A stretch of DNA of 64,000 nt from contig DIXP01000004.1 of assembly GCA_002436065.1 (NCBI GenBank), forward strand, positions 1 to 64,000, written 5' to 3'. The translations under genes and the position numbers were made by a program. Position 1 is the first letter of the stretch, and each line of letters begins with the position of its first letter. The stretch comes from Chloroflexi bacterium UBA6077 (lineage in GTDB: Bacteria; Chloroflexota; UBA6077). The notes below the pieces were generated by a model, which saw nothing but the letters and a program-made list of their open reading frames with translations, was not told the origin of the DNA and did no database searches. Below are positions 40,734 to 49,739 of this stretch, one piece after another.

Positions 40734-42848
40734 TTATGGGGTGACCTCCATGGTGAGGGGGACTTGGGAGGTGATTCCGCCGCCGGTGGCTTCGAGGAAG
40801 ACCTCGTCCACGTAGAGGCCGGGCTTGAGGGAGGTGTCGCTGTGGATCGTGATGCTTACCCTGTCGCCGGGGAAGGCGGTGGGGGGCATCTCGACCCTGG
40901 TGCCCTTGGGCAGGTTCTTAACGGATAGTTGCAGATCAGAGTTGAAGCCCTCTATGGCGCGCAGCCGCAGGGTGTAGCGGGCAGTCTCGCCGGGCCTGAA
41001 CTTGAAGGAGGCAGGGTCCAGGGTAAGATCGATGCCTGGCGGCGGGGCGAGGTCCGGGTCGCCGAGTCGCGGCTCCTCCACTGGGGCGTTCGCCGGGACG
41101 CCGTTCTCCACCAATAGGAAGGTGCGCCCGCCGATGTAGTGGTAGCCCGCGGGGTCGAAGGGGCCGCGGATGGCGGACCCGGGCAGGTTGACGACGTACC
41201 AGCCCTTCTTCTCGACCAGGGGTTGCTGCTGGCCCAGTTTGTCGATCAGGGTGGCGCCGGAGCCGCGCTTGGGTATACGGACGGTGAGGTCGGCGTCGGT
41301 GGCGTTCCAGAGCACGGTCACCCGCCGGCCGTCGGGGTGGTCGAATGCGACTTGGTAGAGCTGCCAGTTGGGATAGTAGGAGTTGGGATCCTGGGGCCAG
41401 GGGGTGCCGAAGGGTTGGGTGTCCCGCTCCAGCGGCACGAAGGTAGCCTTGCGCGCCCCTTTGATCAGGTTGGCGACGGTCTTGAATGCCTGGAAGGCGG
41501 GCCTGGGATAGCCGTCGTCCCGCATCAGCCCCCAGACCTCCTGCTCTCGCCAGATGCCGCCGTCGGTCAACCGATACCAGCCGACCCTCTGGTAGCCCGC
41601 GGCCGCGGCGATGGCCAGGCACTGGGCGACGTAGTCACCCTGGACGGTGAGTGTGACCCGCTGTCCGTCGGGGGGCTTGGGGGTGGCGGGGTCGTCGTAG
41701 GGCATGGCATTGGTCTCGGTGAGCCAGATCGGCTTATCTATCCCCTTGTCCTTCATCGCCTGCTTAATCTCAGTGTAGATCCGGAGCAGGTCGTCGGGGG
41801 CGCGGTAGATGTTGAAGGCGGCGACGTCGAAGAAGAGGTTGTTGGCCCTGGCCTCGGGGTCGGCGGCGGCCAGGTTGAGGATTCGCTTGAAGAAGGGCTG
41901 CCTGCCCATGTTGATGTCCACCCAGTAGGAGGTGGCGCCGAAGATGACGACGGCGTTGGGGTTGGCGGCCTTGATCGCCTGGTAGGCCCGCTTGAGCAGC
42001 AGGTAGTACTCCTCGTCGGAGCCGTACCAGGTGGCGGATTGGCCGGCCCCTCTGTCGCCGGGCTTGAACTCGGGCTCGTTCCAGATGACGAATCGGTCGA
42101 TGCGTCCCTTGTAGTGGGAGGCGAGGCGGCCGGCGAACTGGGCGAAGTAGTTGTTGGGGTCGCTCGCGGGGAGGGCGAGGTTCTTCGGGACGGAGCGCTG
42201 GCCGTGGGCGGGGTTCTGGGCGGCCCAGGGTGGGGTGAACTGCAGGACGCCCACGACGTCCCAGCCTCGGCCCTGGAGCATGCTCAGGATCTCCGGAGAG
42301 AAGTAGGAATCGGCCTGCCAGTCGCCTGGGCCGTTAGGTTGGATGCCCTGCCAGGAGAGTATGATCCTGTCCCAATCGATCCCCAGTTGGGTCGAGGCGT
42401 CGTTTCGGAATGCCTCGGCGACGCCGAAGCGGGGCGCGCCGTTGGATTGCGCGGCAGCCGGGCTGAGTTGGGTGGTGGGATGGTAGGCGATGGATTGGGA
42501 AGCAGCGGGTGGAGCGGAGCCGCCGCAGTCCGATGTCTCCCAGGGGAAGCGCTGGTCGTTGGGGCGGGACTGGACGCCCAGGGGGCCGTTGATCCAGGTG
42601 GTGGCGCCGTCGGTGAATGCCGTCCAGTTGTCACACTTTCTCCAGACCATCAGCCCGGTGGTGGTCCGTTGCAGGGAGTCGCCGTTGGACCCCCAGTGCT
42701 CGTCCTCCAGGGGTTGGCCGACCACGTCTGGGATCTGGTCGGCCAGGGCCTTGAAGCCGAGCTTGAACTGGGGCGCCGGCTGGGCGTGCGCGACGAGGGG
42801 GCAGACGATGAGCGCCAGGAGCAGGATACCCAGGGACAAGCGTTTCAT
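40734..42848 (-). CDS. Secreted glycoside hydrolase (clan A, cellulase/GH39-like)
   Basis: 704 residues with a signal peptide 'LSLGILLLALIVCPLVAHAQ' (cleavage near residue 23). After an N-terminal region (about 25-150) a TIM-barrel domain holds 'RFVIWNEPEFKPG', with Glu258 in the NEP motif as acid/base, and 'PIWLTETNAMPYDD', with Glu378 as nucleophile. 'GWYRLTDGG' closes the barrel. A beta-sandwich follows, and an Ig-like NEW3-type end has 'PGETARYTLRLRAIEG' and 'SVKNLPKGTRVEMP'. The start at 42848 is chosen for its GGAGG and signal peptide; the longer frame to 43025 adds a non-conserved tail. Which polysaccharide it cuts is unknown. Confidence 0.85.
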   Translation of the reverse strand: MKRLSLGILLLALIVCPLVAHAQPAPQFKLGFKALADQIPDVVGQPLEDEHWGSNGDSLQRTTTGLMVWRKCDNWTAFTDGATTWINGPLGVQSRPNDQRFPWETSDCGGSAPPAASQSIAYHPTTQLSPAAAQSNGAPRFGVAEAFRNDASTQLGIDWDRIILSWQGIQPNGPGDWQADSYFSPEILSMLQGRGWDVVGVLQFTPPWAAQNPAHGQRSVPKNLALPASDPNNYFAQFAGRLASHYKGRIDRFVIWNEPEFKPGDRGAGQSATWYGSDEEYYLLLKRAYQAIKAANPNAVVIFGATSYWVDINMGRQPFFKRILNLAAADPEARANNLFFDVAAFNIYRAPDDLLRIYTEIKQAMKDKGIDKPIWLTETNAMPYDDPATPKPPDGQRVTLTVQGDYVAQCLAIAAAAGYQRVGWYRLTDGGIWREQEVWGLMRDDGYPRPAFQAFKTVANLIKGARKATFVPLERDTQPFGTPWPQDPNSYYPNWQLYQVAFDHPDGRRVTVLWNATDADLTVRIPKRGSGATLIDKLGQQQPLVEKKGWYVVNLPGSAIRGPFDPAGYHYIGGRTFLLVENGVPANAPVEEPRLGDPDLAPPPGIDLTLDPASFKFRPGETARYTLRLRAIEGFNSDLQLSVKNLPKGTRVEMPPTAFPGDRVSITIHSDTSLKPGLYVDEVFLEATGGGITSQVPLTMEVTP

Positions 42849-43043
42849 ACCATACCTCCATCCATCGGTGGAGCGCGACGTGAGGTTGTGGGTGTTCGAG
42901 GGATCGTGCGGCGCGGAGATCAGGGACCGGGGTCGCGGGGGTTGCCGCTTACCCGGTGTCAATCTATGGGCACTGAAGCATCGTAATGGAAGAGCGCGGC
43001 CGGCGCAAGGGTCTGAATGTGCCATCAGACCGTCGCAGGTGCC

Positions 43044-43072
43044 TTGACAAAGGGTTGGTGCGGCTATACCAT
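43044..43072 (+). promoter_or_regulatory. Predicted promoter upstream of the hydrogenase operon
   Basis: A consensus TTGACA -35 box at 43044, followed by TATACC at 15 bases or TACCAT at 17 bases. It is about 815 bases before echA, so a transcript would have a very long leader or an unrecognised gene. Confidence 0.4.
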
Positions 43073-43886
43073 TCCTTTCCGGATGCTGATGTTGGTATCC
43101 GCATTGTGAAAGGTGAGGAGTGCCTGAAGGATAGGGATCTCCCTGAGATGGCGCTCTTTTGTTTCTCCAGCGGTGCCGCAGGAGCGAAGTGGCTTCTGAG
43201 ACGTCAGCCTAACGCTGCGGGAGTAGGGCAAGAGCGGCTGGGCGGGGTGCTTGAGGTGGCGATTCAGGACCTAGCAGGCCGGCCCGGCGATCGGGCGGCT
43301 GTCGCTGCCCGGCACCGAGGGCTGGCCATCAGGCTGGCCCCTTTTTGCTGTACTGCGGGTTCGTGGTTCCTGATGGCCAGGTTGGGAGAAACGTTACCGG
43401 TGCGGGCACATCGCAATGGCCCGCGACTCAAAGGGGAGTTGCATCCCAAAGAAGGGATTGTCCAGAGTCGGAAGGGAAGCTTCTTGGCTGTCGGGGCGAC
43501 AGCCAAGACCTCGTTGGCCCCTTGTGGCATCGAAGGTTCGTTGGGGTATTTGGCGTAATACCGCTGAAGGATGAGTCCATGTTGGACGACGGCTCCACAG
43601 CGGCGGCGGCCTCTGGCTGCGCCAGGGTCTCTGGAGATCTCCTCAATGCCCTCGATCACAGCTACCCCGTGGCTGCAAAATCCGGCTCACGGCGGTTCCC
43701 TCCACCCCCGACCCTAACGATCCTATTGGAAATGGCCCTTTCTCTTGGCGGGCAGCTGGGTGATTTGCCTAGCGAGTTCGCCGCGATTCGGCCCGTCGGA
43801 GGTGCGGATCTGCTCTGTGGCCATGGCAAGGCCAGCTATCGGATCTCTATGACCTGGGTTCGTCAGGAAAGTAGGAGGGGCGCATC
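43073..43886. other. Leader region of the ech operon, coding status unclear
   Basis: Two plus-strand frames are open (to 43558, and 43345 to 43899), but neither shows a family signature. The second could start at ATG 43579 and would overlap echA by 13 bases. Its segment 'LTILLEMALSLGGQLGDLPS' vaguely recalls the end of hydrogenase maturation proteases, but the protease's N-terminal motif is missing. A 12-bp perfect inverted repeat (CTGGCCATCAGG at 43322, complement at 43369) brackets CCCCTTTTTGC. It could be a decayed gene or a structured leader. Confidence 0.4.
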
Positions 43887-45815
43887 ATGGAACCATTAGC
43901 ACAGTTGGTGGCGGTAGCGGTCCTGCTGCCGTTGCTTGGTGCTCTGGTCTGCTACTTTGTCAGGAACAGCGCAGTCCGTGTCTTCACGGTGGTGGTTACC
44001 TCCGTGGCCCTGATGGTGGCGTCGCTGCTGATGCTGCAGAACGGGCCTTTCGAGTACACTCCTCCGGCTGTGGCGGGGATGGAGTGGAACACCATCATCG
44101 CCGTGGCCGATTTCGCCCTACTGATCGTCTTCCTGGGGATTGGCCTGTACCTGCGCAACGTCCTGGTGACCATCCTGGCCCTCGCGCAGGGGGCGATCAT
44201 CGGGTGGTTCGAGTTCTTCTCCGGAGCCCACCCTGAGGCGGCTCCGGCCCTCTACGTGGATCAGCTGGCCATCATCATGGCGCTGGTCATCTCCATCATC
44301 GGTTCCCTCATCGCGATCTACGGTCTCCAGTATATGGTCGACCACGAGGAGCACAAGCATTTGCAGAAGAGCCGCCAGCCGCGGTTCTTTTTTTGGATCG
44401 TGCTTTTCCTGGGCGCGATGAACGCCCTGGTGTTCTCCAACAGCCTGCTGTGGGTCTATTTTTTTTGGGAGATCACAACCCTCTGCTCCTTCATGCTGAT
44501 CCGGCACGACCTGACCGAGGAGTCGATAGCCAATGCCACAAGGGCGCTGTGGATGAACTCCCTCGGTGGGGTGGCGTTCGCGGGTGGGATCGTGCTGATG
44601 TACGAGCGAGCGCACACACTCTCGCTGGAGGAGCTGATCAGCAATGGTGCCCAGCCCGAGATCGTGATGCTGCCGCTGGCGCTGCTGGTGTTCGCCGGGT
44701 TCACGAAGTCGGCCCAGATGCCGTTCCAGAGTTGGCTGCTCGGGGCGATGGTGGCCCCCACTCCGGTCTCCGCCCTGCTCCACTCCAGCACCATGGTGAA
44801 GGCCGGTGTGTATCTGGTGGTGCGACTCGCGCCCGCCTACGTCGATACCAGTCTGAGCACCCTGGTGGCGCTGACCGGGGCCTTCACCTTCGTGCTGACG
44901 GCGTTGTTGGCGGTGAGCCAGAGCAACGCGAAGCGGATACTGGCCTACTCGACCATTTCCAATTTGGGGTTGATAATCGTCTGTGCAGGGCTAAACACGC
45001 CGCTGGCGATCAGCGCGGCGATCCTGCTGATAGTGTTCCACGCGATCTCCAAGGCGCTGCTGTTCCTCTGCGCCGGCACGATCGAGCACAAGATCTGGAG
45101 CCGGGACGTGGAGGACATGGAGGGGTTGATAGTCCGCTACCCGATGCTGACCGTCATCACGGTGATCGGCATCGTCTCCATGGTGCTGCCCCCCTTCGCA
45201 GTGCTGATCAGCAAGTGGGCCGCCATCGAGGCGTCGGTGCACATGCCCTGGATCACCCTGATGCTGGTGATTGGCAGCGCCGCTACGGTGGTGTTCTGGG
45301 TGAAGTGGATCGGCAAGCTGTTGGCCGCACCCCCGCGGGGTGTCGGCAACGGTATCGAGAAGCTCGAGGTGTTCTACGCCACGCCGCTCGTGGTGCTGGC
45401 GGGTGCGGCCGTCGCGCTGAGCGTGGCCGTGGCGCCGGTGGTAGAGCTGATCATCCAGTACGCCGTGGTGCCCTACTACAAGACGGCGGGGCTGTCGGCG
45501 GCCGGCTCCGACGTCAGCACTGGGATTGGCTTCGCGGTGGTGTGGCCACTCTTCCTGGTGCTGCTGCTGGTAATAGTGCCGGCCTACCTCTTCATGCGGG
45601 TGAAGCCCGAGCAGTTGAGGCCCGTCTACATGGGCGGTGAGAATATGAGCGACTACTCCTCCACGGAGTTTCGTACCCTGCAGGACAGACCGGAGCCGTC
45701 TGTGAGCGGCGGGTACTACTACGAGAAGGCTCTGGGGGAGAACAGCCTGAACAGATGGGCGAACCCGCTAGCCATCGTGCTGCTGGTCGCCCTGGTGGGG
45801 GTGGTGCTCCGATGA
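43887..45815 (+). CDS. echA: Ech hydrogenase subunit A (NuoL/MrpA-like ion-pumping subunit)
   Basis: A 642-residue polytopic membrane protein of the NuoL/HyfB/MrpA antiporter-like family. Around sixteen hydrophobic segments. The proton_antipo_M core contains 'SLLWVYFFWEITTLCSFMLI' (Glu in the TM5 position), 'VFAGFTKSAQMPFQSWLLGA' (Lys in TM7), 'APTPVSALLHSSTMVKAGVY' and 'SQSNAKRILAYSTISNLGLI'. It couples electron transfer from ferredoxin to H+ with translocation of H+ or Na+. A good AGGAGGGG lies 6 bases before ATG 43887. First gene of the complete echABCDEF operon; ATGA overlap with echB. Confidence 0.93.
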   Translation: MEPLAQLVAVAVLLPLLGALVCYFVRNSAVRVFTVVVTSVALMVASLLMLQNGPFEYTPPAVAGMEWNTIIAVADFALLIVFLGIGLYLRNVLVTILALAQGAIIGWFEFFSGAHPEAAPALYVDQLAIIMALVISIIGSLIAIYGLQYMVDHEEHKHLQKSRQPRFFFWIVLFLGAMNALVFSNSLLWVYFFWEITTLCSFMLIRHDLTEESIANATRALWMNSLGGVAFAGGIVLMYERAHTLSLEELISNGAQPEIVMLPLALLVFAGFTKSAQMPFQSWLLGAMVAPTPVSALLHSSTMVKAGVYLVVRLAPAYVDTSLSTLVALTGAFTFVLTALLAVSQSNAKRILAYSTISNLGLIIVCAGLNTPLAISAAILLIVFHAISKALLFLCAGTIEHKIWSRDVEDMEGLIVRYPMLTVITVIGIVSMVLPPFAVLISKWAAIEASVHMPWITLMLVIGSAATVVFWVKWIGKLLAAPPRGVGNGIEKLEVFYATPLVVLAGAAVALSVAVAPVVELIIQYAVVPYYKTAGLSAAGSDVSTGIGFAVVWPLFLVLLLVIVPAYLFMRVKPEQLRPVYMGGENMSDYSSTEFRTLQDRPEPSVSGGYYYEKALGENSLNRWANPLAIVLLVALVGVVLR

Positions 45816-46672
45816 TGGATCCTATGGCGGTATTGACCGTTGTGGCGACGATAGCGTTGGGACCCTTCGTGGGCGGCTTCCTCTTCGGAATCGATCGGAA
45901 GCTGACGGCGCGGCTGCAGGGGCGGTACGGCCCGCCGATAATGCAGCCCTTCTACGACTTCATCAAGCTGTGGAGCAAGAGCCGGATATCGGTGAACCAG
46001 TCGCAGATGATGTACGTGTACGGGTATCTGCTGTTCACATTGGCGGCGCTCTGCCTGCTGATGCTGCAGCAGGACCTGCTGATGATCATCTTCGTGCTGG
46101 CGTTTGGCGGCGTGTCGCTGATCATGGGGGCCTTTTCGGTGAAGTCTCCCTACTCGCAGATTGGGGCACAGCGCGAGATTCTGCAGATGGTGGCGTACGA
46201 ACCGGTGCTGATGCTGGCGGCCGTGGCTATCTACCTGAAGACCGGCAGCTTCATGATAACCGAGGTGTTCGAGCAGTCGCAGCCGCTGCTGGTGTCGCTG
46301 CCGTTGATCTTCGTTGCGCTTTTGATTATACTAACAATAAAAATGCGGAAGTCTCCGTTCGACATCTCCGCCTCCGCCCATGCTCACCAGGAGATCGTGC
46401 GCGGGATCTACACCGAGTACTCTGGGCCCTACCTGGCTCTGGTGGAGCTTACTCACTGGTACGAATTGCTGCTGGTGCTAGGGATCATCGCTCTCTTCTG
46501 GGCGACACAGCTGTGGGTGGGCCTGGCGATCGCCCTGGGGGCCTTCTTGCTGGAGATCGTGGTCGACAACGTCGAGGCCCGCATGACCTGGCCATGGATG
46601 ATCAAGTTCGTGTGGACGACCGGCCTCAGCCTATGCGTGCTGAACATCGCGGCGATCTATCTAATCAAGTGA
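45812..46672 (+). CDS. echB: Ech hydrogenase subunit B (NuoH-like membrane anchor)
   Basis: A 286-residue NuoH/HyfC-like protein. Eight hydrophobic segments. Conserved 'GIDRKLTARLQGRYGPPIMQ' and 'FYDFIKLWSKSRI' near the start, 'GAQREILQMVAYEPVLMLAA' in the middle, and 'PFDISASAHAHQEIVRGIYT' (quinone-site-like loop) following. It anchors the peripheral hydrogenase arm to the ion-pumping subunit. The start at 45812 overlaps the echA stop; an open frame upstream to 45755 lies inside echA and is rejected. The 81-base gap to echC contains a palindromic 'AGTACTCAGTACC' type repeat. Confidence 0.93.
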   Translation: MMDPMAVLTVVATIALGPFVGGFLFGIDRKLTARLQGRYGPPIMQPFYDFIKLWSKSRISVNQSQMMYVYGYLLFTLAALCLLMLQQDLLMIIFVLAFGGVSLIMGAFSVKSPYSQIGAQREILQMVAYEPVLMLAAVAIYLKTGSFMITEVFEQSQPLLVSLPLIFVALLIILTIKMRKSPFDISASAHAHQEIVRGIYTEYSGPYLALVELTHWYELLLVLGIIALFWATQLWVGLAIALGAFLLEIVVDNVEARMTWPWMIKFVWTTGLSLCVLNIAAIYLIK

Positions 46673-46753
46673 TGAGTAATGAGTGCTGAGTGCTGAGATG
46701 GTAGCACCAGTGGCTCAGTACTTAGTACGCAGTACTCAGTACCGGAGGAAGGG

Positions 46754-47197
46754 ATGGGACTGGTAGATACAGCCCGAATGAAATCGCCCTGGATCCTGCA
46801 CTACGACTGTGGTAGCTGCAACGGGTGCGACATAGAAATACTGGCCTGCCTCACGCCGCTGTACGACGTGGAGCGGTTCGGCATGGTGAACGTGGGGAAC
46901 CCGAAGCACGCCGACGTGCTGGTGGTGACGGGGCCGGCCAACCGACGGAACCAGCGGGTGCTGCGCAACCTGTACGAGCAGATGCCCGAACCGAAGGCGG
47001 TTATCGCGGTGGGCACCTGCGCCTGCACGGGGGGAGTGTTCCACAACTGCTACAACGTCCTGGGCGGGGTGGACAAGGTGATTCCGGTGGACGTCTACGT
47101 GCCGGGCTGCTGCGTCAAGCCCGAGGCGATTATAGATGGCGTGGTGTTGGCGCTCGCCAAGTTCGAGGGCAAGAAGGACAAGGAGGCGGGCAAGTGA
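46754..47197 (+). CDS. echC: Ech hydrogenase small subunit C (NuoB-like)
   Basis: A 147-residue [NiFe]-hydrogenase small subunit of the NuoB type. The ligands for the proximal [4Fe-4S] cluster are visible in 'HYDCGSCNGCDIEI', 'AVGTCACTGGVF' and 'YVPGCCVKPEAIIDGV'. No Tat signal, as expected for a cytoplasm-facing complex. It relays electrons from EchF to the NiFe site of EchE. GGAGGAAGGG precedes ATG 46754. Its stop overlaps the GTG start of echD (GTGA). Confidence 0.94.
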   Translation: MGLVDTARMKSPWILHYDCGSCNGCDIEILACLTPLYDVERFGMVNVGNPKHADVLVVTGPANRRNQRVLRNLYEQMPEPKAVIAVGTCACTGGVFHNCYNVLGGVDKVIPVDVYVPGCCVKPEAIIDGVVLALAKFEGKKDKEAGK

Positions 47198-47583
47198 TCG
47201 ACAACGAGAGGGCCATAACCCCCGAGGCTTTGCAGGAGGAGGTGAAGATCCTCTTCAACAGCGGATACCGGCTGGTGACCGCCACCTGCCTTGATCAGGG
47301 AGAGAACTTCGAGATCCTGTACCACTTCGACAAAGATCTAAAGATGCTGAACCTCCGAATGGTCTTCCCGAAGGAGCAGGAGATTCCCAGCATTACAACG
47401 ACCTATCTCGCAGCCTTCCTCATCGAGAACGAGATGAAGGAGCTGTTCAACGTCAATATCTCCGGCATAGCCATAGACTATGGTGGAAAGCTGCTGGTGA
47501 CCGAGGAGACCATGGGGACGCCGATGTTGAAGTCGGTGCAGGTGCCGTCGGTGGCCGCCGGTCCCAATGGGGGTGCCAAATGA
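47194..47583 (+). CDS. echD: Ech hydrogenase subunit D (NuoC-like)
   Basis: A 129-residue NuoC-type subunit: 'TPEALQEEVKILFNSGYRLV', 'ATCLDQGENFEILYHFDKDL', 'RMVFPKEQEIPSITTTYLAA' and 'NEMKELFNVNISGIAIDYGG', the last corresponding to the 'REvyDmfGi' region of complex I subunit C. It stabilises the large-subunit/small-subunit contact. The start is GTG 47194, overlapping the echC stop, with AGGAGG upstream; the longer open frame from 46825 is an out-of-frame reading of echC. Overlaps echE by 4 bases. Confidence 0.9.
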   Translation: MIDNERAITPEALQEEVKILFNSGYRLVTATCLDQGENFEILYHFDKDLKMLNLRMVFPKEQEIPSITTTYLAAFLIENEMKELFNVNISGIAIDYGGKLLVTEETMGTPMLKSVQVPSVAAGPNGGAK

Positions 47584-48659
47584 GCAGGCAGACAATAGTA
47601 CCGTTCGGGCCTCAGCATCCGGTGCTGCCGGAGCCGATTCAGCTGAAGCTGACCCTGGAGGACGAGAAGGTCGTTGGAGTGCTTCCGGCTTTCGGCTACT
47701 GCCACCGGGGCGTCGAGAAGGCGGGCGAGATCAACGACATCCAGCAGAACGTCTTCCTGGTGGAGCGGATCTGCGGGATCTGCAGCTTCACCCACGCCCT
47801 CTGCTACTGTGAGGGGCTGGAGAAGATGATGGGCGTGGAGGTGCCGGCCCGCGCAAAGTACCTGCGCACCTTCTGGACGGAGTTGCACAGGGTCCACAGC
47901 CACCTGCTGTGGCTGGGGTTGTTGGCCGACGCTTTCGGCTTCGAGAGCCTCTTTATGGAGATCTGGAAGCATCGAGAGATGGTGATGGACCTGCAGGAGA
48001 AGACCTCCGGCCACCGGGTCATCATCTCCACCTGCACCATTGGCGGCGTTCGCCGGGATGTCAGCGACGAGCATCTGAGCGAGACGCTATCTACCTTGAA
48101 GGTAGTGCAGGCGGAGTTGGACAAGTGTGCCAGGGTGCTATCCAAGGACTACACGGTGCGCCAGCGGTGCATGGGCGTGGGGGTCATGACCAGGGAGCAG
48201 GCAGTGGCGCTGGGCGCGGTTGGGCCTGTTGCCAGGGGTAGCGGGGTCGGCCAGGATGCCAGGCAGACGGGCTACGCGGCCTACAGCGACCTGAAGTTCG
48301 AGCCGGTGGTGGAGACGGCGGGTGACTGCTATGCCAGGGCCCTGGTGCGGCTGCGGGAGACCTACCAGGCGATGGACCTGATCCGCCAGGTGATCGACAA
48401 GATGCCCGCAGGGGAGTTGGCGACCAAGGTGAAGGGCAACCCCAGCGGTGAGGTGGTGATGCGGGTGGAGCAGCCGCGAGGCGAGTGCGTGTACTACCTC
48501 AAGGGGAACGGCACGAAGAACCTGGAGAGGATGCGGGTGAGGACTCCAACCTATGCCAACATCCCGACCCTGCTTGTGACGCTGCCGGGGTCCATGCTGG
48601 CCGATGTGCCCATCATCACGCTGGCCATCGATCCGTGCTTCAGCTGCACCGAGCGGTAG
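47580..48659 (+). CDS. echE: Ech hydrogenase large catalytic subunit E ([NiFe])
   Basis: A 359-residue group 4 [NiFe]-hydrogenase large subunit (NuoD-like). Both nickel-ligand motifs are intact: N-terminal 'ERICGICSFTHAL' (Cys65, Cys68) and C-terminal 'DPCFSC' (Cys353, Cys356). It therefore should bind a NiFe(CN)2CO centre, unlike complex I NuoD. 'GYCHRGVEKAGEINDIQQNV' and 'HRVHSHLLWLGLLADAFGF' match the family. The protein ends three residues after the last Cys (TER), so there is no C-terminal extension for a maturation endopeptidase to remove. No hyp maturation genes are in the window. Confidence 0.95.
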   Translation: MSRQTIVPFGPQHPVLPEPIQLKLTLEDEKVVGVLPAFGYCHRGVEKAGEINDIQQNVFLVERICGICSFTHALCYCEGLEKMMGVEVPARAKYLRTFWTELHRVHSHLLWLGLLADAFGFESLFMEIWKHREMVMDLQEKTSGHRVIISTCTIGGVRRDVSDEHLSETLSTLKVVQAELDKCARVLSKDYTVRQRCMGVGVMTREQAVALGAVGPVARGSGVGQDARQTGYAAYSDLKFEPVVETAGDCYARALVRLRETYQAMDLIRQVIDKMPAGELATKVKGNPSGEVVMRVEQPRGECVYYLKGNGTKNLERMRVRTPTYANIPTLLVTLPGSMLADVPIITLAIDPCFSCTER

Positions 48660-48683
48660 GGTAGAGACGAAAGGAGCAGGAAA

Positions 48684-49049
48684 ATGGCTTGGTTCTTACC
48701 GGGAGTCCTGAGCAATCTGTTTGGCGGCCCTGCCACGCGGCTCTATCCTGTCCAGAAGAGGGAGCCATTTGCCGGGGCGAGGGGGCACATAGAGTTCGAC
48801 TCGACTAAGTGTAACCTGTGCACCCTGTGCTCCAGGCGGTGCCCCGCCGCGGCGATAGAGGTGGACCGGCCGGGGAAGAAGTACACCTTCTGGCCATTCC
48901 GCTGCATCGTGTGCGAGGCGTGCATCGAGGCATGCCCCAGGAAGGCCATCACCTTGAAAGGCGAGTGGCGGGCACCAGCCTATGCCAAGCCGACCGAGGT
49001 GTACGACGTGGTCGTGCCGGAGAAGCCAACGGCAGCCAAGGCGGAATAG
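48684..49049 (+). CDS. echF: Ech hydrogenase ferredoxin-like subunit F (NuoI-like)
   Basis: A 121-residue polyferredoxin with two [4Fe-4S] motifs: 'CNLCTLCSRRCPAAAIEV' and 'CIVCEACIEACPRKAI'. It takes electrons from reduced ferredoxin (or gives them back) and passes them to EchC. The Lys/Ala-rich C-terminus is variable in the family. An AAAGGAGCAGG lies before ATG 48684. Last gene of the operon; a 41-base palindrome follows within 10 bases. Confidence 0.94.
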   Translation: MAWFLPGVLSNLFGGPATRLYPVQKREPFAGARGHIEFDSTKCNLCTLCSRRCPAAAIEVDRPGKKYTFWPFRCIVCEACIEACPRKAITLKGEWRAPAYAKPTEVYDVVVPEKPTAAKAE

Positions 49050-49057
49050 AGAGACTG

Positions 49058-49098
49058 AACTGGAAGGCCCAAGGGCTCAGCCCTTGGGCCTTCCAGTT
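49058..49098. terminator. Bidirectional terminator-like palindrome between echF and ogt
   Basis: A 20-bp perfect inverted repeat (AACTGGAAGGCCCAAGGGCT and its complement) around a single central base. It serves the ech operon and the convergent ogt gene, whose last codons and stop (49077-49079) lie inside it. There is no long U-tract on either side. Confidence 0.65.
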
Positions 49099-49592
49099 GC
49101 TTCCATTTGTAGAAGACGCTGTTTCTGGTCCAGCCCACCGCCGAAGCCCACGAGGCTGCCCTTGCTGCCCACTACCCTGTGGCAAGGTATCACGATGGGG
49201 ATGGGATTGGCGGCCATGGCTCCTCCGACGGCTCGGTACGCCCTGGGCGATCCCGCCTCTTCGGCCAACTCCCCATAGGTCCGGGTTTGACCGTAGGGGA
49301 TCTGGGCGCAGAGCGTCCACACCCTCTGCCAGAAGGTGGGGGTGTTGGGTAGATCCAGGGGGATGTCGGCGAAGTCCGTTGGGTTGCCCGCCAGGTAGTC
49401 CAGCAGGCGTGCCTGTAGTTCGGGCCATGCGCTGCTTTCCTGGTAGACGCCGTCCGGCCAAGCGGAGCATAGCCGGGACCAGGCTGCTTCCTCGGAGGGT
49501 TGGGGGAGGGTGAGCCCCGCCAGTCCGCGGCGGGATACCGCCAGGCCGATCCAACCCCAGTCCGAGGCGAAGACGGAGAGACGAGTTGCCAT
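49077..49592 (-). CDS. ogt: Methylated-DNA--protein-cysteine methyltransferase
   Basis: A 171-residue suicide DNA-repair enzyme that moves the alkyl group from O6-alkylguanine to its own cysteine. The active-site loop 'IVIPCHRVVGSKGSLVGFGG' contains PCHRV, and the helix-turn-helix DNA-binding part is 'PYGQTRTYGELAEEAGSPRA' with 'YRAVGGAMAANP'. The N-terminal ribonuclease-like domain covers residues 1-85. The start is 49592 with GGAGGT upstream; a very long upstream in-frame extension overlaps the MBL and LCP genes antisense and is rejected. The last residues are encoded within the shared palindrome. Confidence 0.94.
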   Translation of the reverse strand: MATRLSVFASDWGWIGLAVSRRGLAGLTLPQPSEEAAWSRLCSAWPDGVYQESSAWPELQARLLDYLAGNPTDFADIPLDLPNTPTFWQRVWTLCAQIPYGQTRTYGELAEEAGSPRAYRAVGGAMAANPIPIVIPCHRVVGSKGSLVGFGGGLDQKQRLLQMEATGRPKG

Positions 49593-49739
49593 GCAAGAGA
49601 CCTCCGGCCGCCTCTCCGCGGAGAAAGCGGCGAGTGTATGGGTTAATATACGATGGGCGGGCTTGAGAGGCAAGCAGCTTGTGGGGACGGGGCGCGGTGT
49701 TACGGTTTCCGGATTGATGCGTTGAGATGGAGGATAGGG

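Noticed and set aside
41139..42986. 615-residue plus-strand frame antisense to the glycoside hydrolase
   Set aside because: Low-complexity Gly/Val/Leu-rich translation without domains; the minus strand has a signal peptide and catalytic Glu motifs.
43345..43899. Candidate hydrogenase maturation protease before echA
   Set aside because: Only a weak resemblance in one helix; the N-terminal GN...DDG motif of the protease family is absent.
49058..49098. Inverted repeat as a recombination or attachment site
   Set aside because: It sits exactly between convergent genes and holds one stop codon, which fits a shared terminator better; no integrase is nearby.
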